Below, piece after piece: positions 7,036 through 12,881 of a stretch of DNA of 14,062 nt. Position numbers and translations under genes: made by a program. The first letter of the stretch is position 1; the number at the start of each line of letters is the position of its first letter. The notes under the pieces were generated by a model that did no database searches, was not told where the DNA came from, and saw nothing but the letters and a program-made list of their open reading frames with translations. The stretch spans positions 1 through 14,062 of the forward strand of contig JAFGQQ010000161.1 of assembly GCA_016935595.1 (NCBI GenBank), given 5' to 3'. The DNA comes from Bacteroidales bacterium (GTDB taxonomy: Bacteria; Bacteroidota; Bacteroidia; Bacteroidales; UBA10428).

Positions 7036-7770
7036 TTACTGTTTAAGTTTTCTAATAGTAAATTCTTCGTCAGATAAACCTGTGTCGTATTGAACATCCG
7101 ACATTTGCATTTTAGTTTTATGGTTTTTCTTTAAGTCAGTCATCTCAATTTCTGTGGCATTCCAGTAATTGCCAATTTTTTTAAATGTATATTTTGCTAC
7201 TTTAATTTTTGTATTACCTCTATCATAATACTCCATCAATTCAGGATAATAATTTGTTTTATTGATATGTGCAATTATTTTTAAATAATCAGACGGTCCC
7301 TTTGGCGTTAATTCCACCACAAATACATTTCCTTCAGTTTTAATCAATTTAGGCGTGTATTTGTCCAAGTAGGGTTTTGGTTCCATATCATCATACGAAA
7401 AATCGGTACCGGCAAAATTCTGATTTTTAACGCTGGCAGAGATTCGACGTTCCTTCCCAAATGCAGGTAAATACAAATACATAACATCATTTGGAAGGGC
7501 TAAAACCGCTATGCCAGCTTGCGATGCAGGAGAAGTAAAACGCATGATGCGTTTATCTGTCCCTTTTTGTTTAATAGTTGCTTCCCGGCTTTCCTCTTTT
7601 CCATTTTTATCAATTAAAATAAGCTTATTTATCCCCGTTAAATCTTTTGGGGCATATAATACATTATCCATATTTTTTAATATGGTATTGGCATCTTGTG
7701 CCTGAGCTGTTAATAAACATCCGACTAAAATTAGTACGGTTAAAATTGCTGTTTGTATTATTGTTTTCAT
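7036..7770 (-). CDS. LolA-like 'outer membrane lipoprotein-sorting' protein (PF17131 type)
   Basis: A 244-residue exported protein. The family signature is clear: RIMRFTSPASQAGIAVL (74-90), then MYLYLPAFGKERRI (97-110), then NQNFAGTDFSYDDM (116-129). These proteins share the half-barrel fold of LolA/LolB, which holds an acyl chain or other greasy ligand in a cavity. The N-terminus can be read two ways. One is a signal-peptidase I site at AQAQ|D (about 24-25); the other is a lipobox LVGC with Cys18. The hydrophobic stretch after Cys18 and the AQA motif favour a soluble protein. It starts 13 bp after the transporter stop codon, and an RND/MMPL pump with a LolA-like partner is a recurring bacterial arrangement. 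The likely role is to take the pumped compound across the periplasm. The annotation 'lipoprotein sorting' is a family name and not evidence for Lol function. Confidence 0.87.
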   Translation of the reverse strand: MKTIIQTAILTVLILVGCLLTAQAQDANTILKNMDNVLYAPKDLTGINKLILIDKNGKEESREATIKQKGTDKRIMRFTSPASQAGIAVLALPNDVMYLYLPAFGKERRISASVKNQNFAGTDFSYDDMEPKPYLDKYTPKLIKTEGNVFVVELTPKGPSDYLKIIAHINKTNYYPELMEYYDRGNTKIKVAKYTFKKIGNYWNATEIEMTDLKKNHKTKMQMSDVQYDTGLSDEEFTIRKLKQ

Positions 7771-7783
7771 GTTTTAATATATT

Positions 7784-10042
7784 TTAACTGTTATTTAATT
7801 TCTTTTTACCGTTTCTATTTGCCAATATTAATATTACCGGTAATAAGGTTAGAGCTCCAAGGCCTGAGCCAAACATACTTATAGCAATTAGTAAACCAAA
7901 ATTTTTAATCGGCAAGATTTGTGCAAACAGTAGCACCAGGAATCCAGCAGCTACAGATACAACGTTTGTTATAACTGCTTCCCCTTTTGCCAGAATTGTT
8001 TCTTCAATTGCCTTTTCTACATCCCCGTGTTCTTTCAAATGATTGTTAAAACCAGATATTACATGTATAGAATAATCGATACCAATACCCAAGGCGATGC
8101 TTCCTACAAGAACAGTTGCAATATCGAGTGAAATACCGGCAAAACCCATAAAACCAAGTAAAAATATTATAGTAGCAATGATAGGGATTGTGGCAAATAC
8201 CCCATTTGAAAAGGAACGCATTATTATCCCTACAATTAAAAGTACCAAGATAATTGCAATTATCAAACTGCTGTATTGGCTTTTAACTTGGCTATCATTA
8301 AGCTTAATGTATAAAGGAGGTATACCTGTAAAATTTATTTTACAACTTTCGGTCGAATTTTCCTCACTAAATTTACTCATTTTATCAGTAAAGTTTTTTA
8401 TCTCATCCGTCTCAATGGAAGCAAATTTTGATTGAATAATCCCTTTATCCAGATCATCCGAAACCAGCTGTTGCATAACATCTTGTCCATCAAGCAAAAA
8501 CCATAATTGTTCTATTTTAGCTTTTTCATCAGGTATTTTCACTCCTTCTCCCATAGCATCATTCATTTGCTCTACCAAATCAGCAACTGATTGGGCAGAG
8601 TAAATATTCGGGTCCTCTTTCATGAAATCTTCAGTTTTAATCATCATTTTCAACACTTCTGGTTCCTGAATATCCCCTTCAAATTCAACATAAACAGGTA
8701 ATGAACCTCCAAATTTATTCTGCATTACATCTTCTGATATCCTTGTAGGATTATCTTTTTTAAAATACTTGGTAATATTTACACTTGTCTTTATTAAAAA
8801 TATACCACCTATGCTTAACAAAATAATAATACCCCACATGGCTAATATACGTTTTGGATGTTTAAATAGAAGGTTTACTAGTGGTTGAAGGATAACCCGG
8901 GAAATTAAATTTTTCTTTTCTGATTTTTCAGTTCCAACTTTTTTTCTATACATTGACAATGCTGAAATGAGTGCAGGAACAAAAAATATGGACAATAATA
9001 AAGCTATAAGTATTCCAATGGCAGTACAAATACCAAAGTCCTTGATCATAGTAAGATATGCTCCGAATATAAATGAAACAAAACCAATGGCAGTGGTTAC
9101 TGATGCAAGGAATATCGGAACTAAAGTATAAGCCATAGCCTTAACCAAAGCCTGCTTCCTGTCTTTTAAGATATTTAAATTTATACTATTTAAAACATGA
9201 ATTGTATATGCGCTGCCTATTGCAAGGAGTATAACTGGTATAAAATTAGTGATAATTGTAATTTCATAACCTGAAAATGCCATAATACCAAGTGTCCAAA
9301 TAACCGTAATTCCTGCAATAAGTAAAGGTAACAACATCCCACGAAGAGACCTGAAACTAACTAATAATATTAAAGCAATAACAATAAAAACAATAGGTAT
9401 AAGCCATATCATATCTGATACTAGCAAATCTGTTACATCATTCAATAAAAATGGCAAGCCACCAAAATAAACCTTCTCAGGTAAATTTAATGTTTTAATT
9501 ATTGACTTGACATTGTTTGCCACCTCTTGTTTGTTGGCTTCGGTAAACACTGTAAACAAAATAACTGTTGCTGTTCCATCTTCAGAAACAATTGCCCCTT
9601 TGTACATTTCTTTAGAAAAAACATAGTTTTTAAGGCTCACTAATTCCGATTGTTCATCAGGCAAATCATATTCATCTACCAGTTTCCCAATCTCAATTCC
9701 CCAATCAGAACTTTTAATATCGAGAATATTTGTAAGGCTTGTTACAGTTGATATACCAGTAGTAATTCTAAGACTATCAGTAATTTGCTTTATGTGTTGT
9801 AATACATCTGTTTTAAAAACATTATCCGTTTCCAAAACGATCATTCCTATTTCATTTCCACCATACTGGGCACCAATATTTTTATATAAAAGTGCTGTTG
9901 GATCATCATCAGGCAAGGTGCTCAGTATATCAGAATTAATTTTTATATCTTTAATTTGATATCCCAAAAAGAAGGTTAGTCCTACTACAAGTACAATTAT
10001 TACCCATTTTAGTTTGATAATTCTCTGTGCAAATCTTTCCAT
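7784..10042 (-). CDS. RND/MMPL-family transporter (HAE-3-like)
   Basis: A 752-residue inner-membrane transporter with the internal duplication of RND proteins. Helix 1 is at about 11-29, followed by a periplasmic domain to about 205 and five helices to about 362. Helix 7 is at about 399-418, followed by a second periplasmic domain to about 590 and five helices to about 741. At under 800 residues it is much shorter than AcrB-type pumps and matches the HAE-3/MMPL group, which moves lipids, hopanoids and similar molecules. The second half keeps the proton-relay motif GIGIDYSIHV (652-661). The matching place in the first half reads AIGSAYTIHV (274-283), with Ala278 where an aspartate would be expected. 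No membrane-fusion protein or TolC gene is adjacent. It is preceded by the TetR gene (109-bp gap) and followed by LolA-like, DUF2141 and barrel genes at 13-26 bp, so it heads a compact operon. Confidence 0.92.
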   Translation of the reverse strand: MERFAQRIIKLKWVIIVLVVGLTFFLGYQIKDIKINSDILSTLPDDDPTALLYKNIGAQYGGNEIGMIVLETDNVFKTDVLQHIKQITDSLRITTGISTVTSLTNILDIKSSDWGIEIGKLVDEYDLPDEQSELVSLKNYVFSKEMYKGAIVSEDGTATVILFTVFTEANKQEVANNVKSIIKTLNLPEKVYFGGLPFLLNDVTDLLVSDMIWLIPIVFIVIALILLVSFRSLRGMLLPLLIAGITVIWTLGIMAFSGYEITIITNFIPVILLAIGSAYTIHVLNSINLNILKDRKQALVKAMAYTLVPIFLASVTTAIGFVSFIFGAYLTMIKDFGICTAIGILIALLLSIFFVPALISALSMYRKKVGTEKSEKKNLISRVILQPLVNLLFKHPKRILAMWGIIILLSIGGIFLIKTSVNITKYFKKDNPTRISEDVMQNKFGGSLPVYVEFEGDIQEPEVLKMMIKTEDFMKEDPNIYSAQSVADLVEQMNDAMGEGVKIPDEKAKIEQLWFLLDGQDVMQQLVSDDLDKGIIQSKFASIETDEIKNFTDKMSKFSEENSTESCKINFTGIPPLYIKLNDSQVKSQYSSLIIAIILVLLIVGIIMRSFSNGVFATIPIIATIIFLLGFMGFAGISLDIATVLVGSIALGIGIDYSIHVISGFNNHLKEHGDVEKAIEETILAKGEAVITNVVSVAAGFLVLLFAQILPIKNFGLLIAISMFGSGLGALTLLPVILILANRNGKKKLNNS

Positions 10043-10055
10043 AATTTTAAAAATT

Positions 10056-10084
10056 TATTGACCAATATCGTTTTTAAGTCAATA
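10056..10084. promoter_or_regulatory. Inverted repeat 1: probable TetR operator before the transporter gene
   Basis: TATTGAC (10056-10062) and GTCAATA (10078-10084) form perfect 7-bp arms around a 15-bp spacer, with a G at the exact centre (10070). It lies 14 bp upstream of the transporter ATG and just downstream of a -7-like element, where a bound repressor would block transcription start. It has the same architecture as the repeats at 10099-10131 and 10741-10767. Assignment to the adjacent TetR regulator is inferred. Confidence 0.7.
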
Positions 10085-10092
10085 CAAAAATA
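10085..10092 (-). promoter_or_regulatory. Possible -7 element of the transporter operon promoter
   Basis: The reverse strand reads TATTTTTG, an exact TAnnTTTG match. It sits between inverted repeats 1 and 2 and directly abuts repeat 1. No TTG is found at the usual distance upstream; the nearest lies about 32 bp away inside repeat 2. The promoter may be weak or activator-dependent. The predicted start point near 10080 falls inside repeat 1. Confidence 0.4.
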
Positions 10093-10098
10093 GAAATA

Positions 10099-10131
10099 TT
10101 ATTTGACCTTTTTTGTTTTTTAGTCAAATAA
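10099..10131. promoter_or_regulatory. Inverted repeat 2: probable TetR operator before the transporter gene
   Basis: TTATTTGAC (10099-10107) and GTCAAATAA (10123-10131) form perfect 9-bp arms around a 15-bp spacer with a central G (10115). It is the longest of the three repeats. It covers the upstream part of the putative transporter promoter, with its centre 45 bp from that of repeat 1. It lies between the end of the tetR gene (10152) and the transporter start (10042). Confidence 0.72.
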
Positions 10132-10151
10132 ATTTCATAAAAAAAGTTAAA

Positions 10152-10736
10152 TTATTTTTTATATGACCGTAAGCTATTGGTTATCATAGTAACCAGCTCA
10201 TCAATAGTATTTTCATATTCAGTGTATTTGTTTTGTAGATATAAAGGAAATTCTAAACTTTTTAATAACATTATAACCATATCAACAGTAGACTCAATAT
10301 TTTTTATATCAAGGTAACCTTCATTACTTCCGTATTTAAAAATTTGAGTAATCTGGTTAATTTCAAATTTAGTAAAGTCATCCCTGACATCTTTAACAAA
10401 ATGGTATTTCTCAAAAAAATCGGCTTTAAGTGTTTCATGATAATTAACTGCTGTGCTGAGTAATCTCAAACGTGTAAGAAAATATTTTTTAACTAATGTT
10501 AAAGAATCTTTTCCACTATTAGTAATTTTGCTCAATTCTGTTTTAACATTATTTAATTCATATTTCAAAACTTCATTAAATAATTCTTCTTTGCTTTTAA
10601 AATAATAATAAAGCACACCTTTTGCTTTATGAATATTTTTAGCTATTTCATCCATAGTGGTTTTATGAAAACCAAATTTGGAAAAAAACTTTGTGGCTGA
10701 CTCAACAATTAAATTCTTTACGTCTATTTCTGACAT
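10152..10736 (-). CDS. TetR/AcrR family transcriptional regulator
   Basis: A 194-residue protein of normal TetR length. The N-terminal DNA-binding domain is clear: ESATKFFSKFGFHKTTMDEI (12-31), then the helix-turn-helix with HKAKGVLYYYFKSKEELF (36-53), the most conserved part of the family. The C-terminal part is helical and divergent, as expected for a ligand-binding and dimerisation domain, so no ligand can be named. The gene lies immediately upstream of the transporter operon on the same strand. It has one TTGAC-N15-GTCAA repeat 4 bp before its own start and two more between its end and the transporter start. This arrangement argues for a repressor of itself and of the transporter operon, released by the transported compound or a related molecule. 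The operator assignment is inference. Confidence 0.93.
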   Translation of the reverse strand: MSEIDVKNLIVESATKFFSKFGFHKTTMDEIAKNIHKAKGVLYYYFKSKEELFNEVLKYELNNVKTELSKITNSGKDSLTLVKKYFLTRLRLLSTAVNYHETLKADFFEKYHFVKDVRDDFTKFEINQITQIFKYGSNEGYLDIKNIESTVDMVIMLLKSLEFPLYLQNKYTEYENTIDELVTMITNSLRSYKK

Positions 10737-10740
10737 AAAA

Positions 10741-10767
10741 TTTGACTTTTATTGTTTATGGGTCAAA
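10741..10767. promoter_or_regulatory. Inverted repeat 3: probable autoregulatory TetR operator
   Basis: TTTGAC (10741-10746) and GTCAAA (10762-10767) form perfect 6-bp arms around a 15-bp spacer with a central G (10754). The spacer length and centre match repeats 1 and 2. It lies 4 bp upstream of the tetR ATG and its outer arm overlaps the predicted -7 element of tetR. This is typical of negative autoregulation. Confidence 0.68.
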
Positions 10768-10771
10768 ATTA
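10764..10771 (-). promoter_or_regulatory. Possible -7 element of the tetR promoter
   Basis: The reverse strand reads TAATTTTG, an exact TAnnTTTG match overlapping the outer arm of repeat 3. A TTG at 10782-10784 is only 10 bp upstream, too close for the usual -33 element, so the upstream half of the promoter is unclear. Confidence 0.35.
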
Positions 10772-10780
10772 ATAATTTAA

Positions 10781-11155
10781 TCAATTTTTTATTAATTTTT
10801 TCCCGAAAATAACCACATCCCCTGAATTGGAAGTAAATATTATATTACTGAAATATACTTCAATTGTAAGAATTTTCAAATTTTCGCTTTTACCATCCCA
10901 AATTATTTCCTGTTCATCAGATATTGAAATACTTTTATTTATATATTTTATTTTTCCCCCGAGTATGTCATATACTGAAAATTCTATATGTCCTGGTTCT
11001 GTCAGATAATATCGAATATGAACCAAATCATTAAATGGATTAGGGCATATTTCAAAATAATTATTTTGTGAACTTTTTTGTAAATGTATATTATTAACAA
11101 TAGGCCCGTTATAATTTCTTCCTATTGAAATTTCCCGTTTTCCATAAATTAAATT
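10781..11155 (-). pseudogene. Remnant of a T9SS cargo protein (type A C-terminal sorting domain)
   Basis: The open frame has no ATG start. It begins after an in-frame TAA at 11156-11158 and ends with TGA at 10781. A TTG at 11026 could serve as a start but lies inside the domain. The frame contains the core of a Por/T9SS C-terminal sorting domain: CPNPFND (about 11024-11047), then VHIRYYL, then GHIEFSVYDILGGKI, then IIWDGKS and a terminal KKLIKN. Such domains always sit at the extreme C-terminus of large secreted proteins, where they direct passage through the type IX secretion system and attachment at the surface. Here the catalytic or adhesive part is missing. Upstream of the TAA the same frame stays open for 33 more codons to a TAG at 11258-11260, but I recognise no domain there. 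It is best read as the decayed tail of a lost gene. The domain call is good; the pseudogene call is likely. Confidence 0.62.
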
Positions 11156-11363
11156 TTATATAAAAACAAAAGTAGCACAATTAAAAGTTCTTGAGGTGCC
11201 ATATTGTTTAAGATAAACAGGTGAAATGTTTTTAATCAATAGAAAAAATAAAGCAAACTAATGCTTCAGACTTTAATTTTGAATATATAATTGTTTACAT
11301 TTAGCAAATCCTATACATATTATATTAAAAAGTATAATTAAACTATTATAATAAATTAAATCC
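11156..11363. other. Intergenic stretch upstream of the cadherin-like lipoprotein gene
   Basis: About 210 bp without a convincing gene. The reverse strand contains TACTTTTG (11167-11174), a -7-like match, and a 17-codon ATG frame starting at 11202. The region may be the rest of the decayed T9SS gene described at 10781-11155. On the + strand TACATTTA (11296-11303), a near match to a -7 element, lies 60 bp before the lipoprotein ATG, but its upstream TTG is too close. Nothing else is visible. Confidence 0.5.
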
Positions 11364-12104
11364 ATGAAAATAAAATTATCAATCTTAGCATTTTTAATGA
11401 GTATAATTCTCATTGTCACATATTCTTGTAAAGAAGACGATTTGACGAATGAACAACCAATAGACATAATTTTATCTGATAGTACAGTAAATGAGAATGA
11501 ATTAGAAAATACCATTATAGGTGCTTTTTCAACCATTGATGCTGATGATGATATTCATACCTATAGTCTCGTTTCTGGTAATGGTGATGATGATAACAAT
11601 AGTTTTATCATTTCTAATAACCAACTTCAAACAAATGCAATTTTTGATTTCGAAACACAATCTTCATACTCTATTAGAATTAGAACAACTGATCAAGTTG
11701 GTAACTTTTACGAAAAGATATTTACTATTTATGTAATTGATATTGCTGAATATGAGAATATTGCGGGTAAATACTTGTTAGAATTTAAATATTCTTTTAA
11801 TGAAGGAGGAATGTCAGGAAATACTGAGGGAACCATCACTCCTGTTTTTATAAACCAAACAGGCAATGAAATAGAAGTAAGAAATAATCCTGGAACAATT
11901 GATGAGGAAAATAATGTTACATTTAGTGGTCATATAATAGACAATGGAACGCAACAATTTGAAGGAACTTATAATAAAACCACTAAAATTATTTTGGGCA
12001 CTTTAAGTGGAACTGCCATACAATCTTTTTGGAATGGATTATTTATGCAGTCGGTTACTGTAACAATATCAAAAGGGACTTGTAAACTAACACCTATCGA
12101 TTAA
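11364..12104 (+). CDS. Cadherin-like lipoprotein with predicted surface-export signal
   Basis: A 246-residue protein with a type II signal peptide ending TYSC (Cys22); the lipobox is relaxed, as is common in Bacteroidota. The residues after the cysteine are KEDD, which fits the lipoprotein export signal (K followed by acidic residues) described in Bacteroidota for transfer to the outer face of the outer membrane. Residues about 33-127 form a cadherin-like repeat: IDIILSDSTVNENE, then FSTIDADDDIHTYSLVSG, then FIISNNQLQTNAIFDFE, then YSIRIRTTD and a closing FTIYVID, with the DxD/DxDxD acidic positions used for calcium. Residues 130-246 are a second beta-rich unit (AGKYLLEF, GTITPVFINQTGNEI, FEGTYNK) resembling a lipocalin-like barrel. 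The likely role is surface binding or adhesion. A second lipoprotein gene follows after 73 bp. Confidence 0.75.
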   Translation: MKIKLSILAFLMSIILIVTYSCKEDDLTNEQPIDIILSDSTVNENELENTIIGAFSTIDADDDIHTYSLVSGNGDDDNNSFIISNNQLQTNAIFDFETQSSYSIRIRTTDQVGNFYEKIFTIYVIDIAEYENIAGKYLLEFKYSFNEGGMSGNTEGTITPVFINQTGNEIEVRNNPGTIDEENNVTFSGHIIDNGTQQFEGTYNKTTKIILGTLSGTAIQSFWNGLFMQSVTVTISKGTCKLTPID

Positions 12105-12177
12105 TAGATTATTTCAATAATTTTAATATGTTTTATTTCTGTAATTTTTTTTATTATAAACTTAAAACTTACTAACT

Positions 12178-12630
12178 ATGAAAAAACTAATCTTAAATTT
12201 AATTGCTTCTGTATTATTAATAAGTATATTAAATTCCTGTGACCTTTTAGAAATTAGCATATATGAAGGAAACTGGAAAGGTACTACCAGTCAGGAACTG
12301 GCAATTTCTTTTCATGTTAATAGCGATGGCACAATTGATGAACTTAACGTTACATTAGATTGTGATAATTCAAAAGAATATTTAAGCGGTACCGGATCAA
12401 TTAGTGATGATGAGTGTAAAATTAATATTAGTAATTCAGGAAATGTAAAAGAAGACCAAATAAATACTGTTTTAGAGATGAGTTTCACATCGGAGGAAGA
12501 AGCAACTGGAAGCATTGATCATACTTATAAAGAGGAAGACTGTTATTCTTATATTTCCGGTTCAAGTCTTGTAATAGGTTGCAGCACTTCAACAAAATAT
12601 GAAGTTACTTTTATAGCAAGTAAATACTGA
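12178..12630 (+). CDS. Small cysteine-containing lipoprotein, unknown function
   Basis: A 150-residue protein with a good lipobox (LNSC, Cys21) after a hydrophobic signal. No acidic export signal follows the cysteine (DLLEIS), so it may remain on the periplasmic face, unlike the preceding lipoprotein. The mature part begins YEGNWKGT and continues as short beta strands with GSGTGSI-like turns, the overall pattern of lipocalin-like or META-like single-domain lipoproteins. Four more cysteines (62, 80, 122, 135) could form two disulfide bonds. It lies 73 bp after the cadherin-like lipoprotein gene, on the same strand and with a similarly acidic, Ser/Thr/Asn-rich composition. The two may share a role. 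I do not recognise a named family. Confidence 0.65.
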   Translation: MKKLILNLIASVLLISILNSCDLLEISIYEGNWKGTTSQELAISFHVNSDGTIDELNVTLDCDNSKEYLSGTGSISDDECKINISNSGNVKEDQINTVLEMSFTSEEEATGSIDHTYKEEDCYSYISGSSLVIGCSTSTKYEVTFIASKY

Positions 12631-12881
12631 AATCAGATTATATTTAACTTTATTGGAAGCATAAAATCCATATAACAAACTATAAATTATAAATTCCGAT
12701 ACAAATTAATTTATGTCTATAATCCTTTCACTAATAAGATTTCAACAATCTTAAATACACTAAAAGTCTCTATTATCAATATTTCTGTTATTTATTAAAT
12801 TTTTTACTGCCCTGTATTGTTGATAAACTCTTTATATCACGGTTTAAAGTTTATTTATATTTGTACAAAGTGGCAAATACT
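12631..12881. other. Intergenic region between the lipoprotein gene and parE
   Basis: Very AT-rich, with no convincing coding frame. It holds one compact hairpin, TAAGATT-TCAAC-AATCTTA at 12735-12753 (7-bp perfect stem, 5-nt loop), without a following T run, so it is at best a weak terminator. The parE promoter element is at its right end. Confidence 0.5.
12856..12863 (+). promoter_or_regulatory. Probable -7 element of the parE promoter
   Basis: TATATTTG matches TAnnTTTG exactly and lies 18 bp before the parE ATG, giving a predicted start near 12868 and a leader of roughly a dozen bases. No TTG stands at the usual -33 spacing (the nearest are at 12817-12822). Its position argues for the ATG at 12882 as the start rather than the in-frame TTG at 12861 or GTG at 12870. 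Confidence 0.42.

Noticed and set aside
8097..8435. Open frame of 112 codons on the + strand inside the transporter gene
   Set aside because: It lies entirely antisense to the strongly supported transporter coding region, has no recognisable domain and reflects codon composition of the opposite strand.
10741..11155. Mobile-element end between tetR and the lipoprotein genes
   Set aside because: No transposase fragment, terminal inverted repeat pair or target-site duplication could be found. The inverted repeat at 10741-10767 belongs to the operator set, and the rest fits a decayed T9SS cargo gene.
11149..11202. 17-codon leftward frame starting MAPQELLIVLLLFLY, reminiscent of the N-terminus of TatA-like proteins
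   Set aside because: It ends after 17 codons with no amphipathic helix or further domain. The hydrophobic run is easily produced by T-rich DNA and the similarity is likely coincidence.
11273..11536. Leftward 87-codon frame overlapping the start of the cadherin-like lipoprotein
   Set aside because: It is antisense to the signal peptide and first domain of a convincing lipoprotein, and its translation has no domain-like pattern.
12735..12753. Perfect 7-bp stem with 5-nt loop as a transcription terminator
   Set aside because: The stem is AT-rich and no T run follows on either strand. It is recorded only as a hairpin in the intergenic note.
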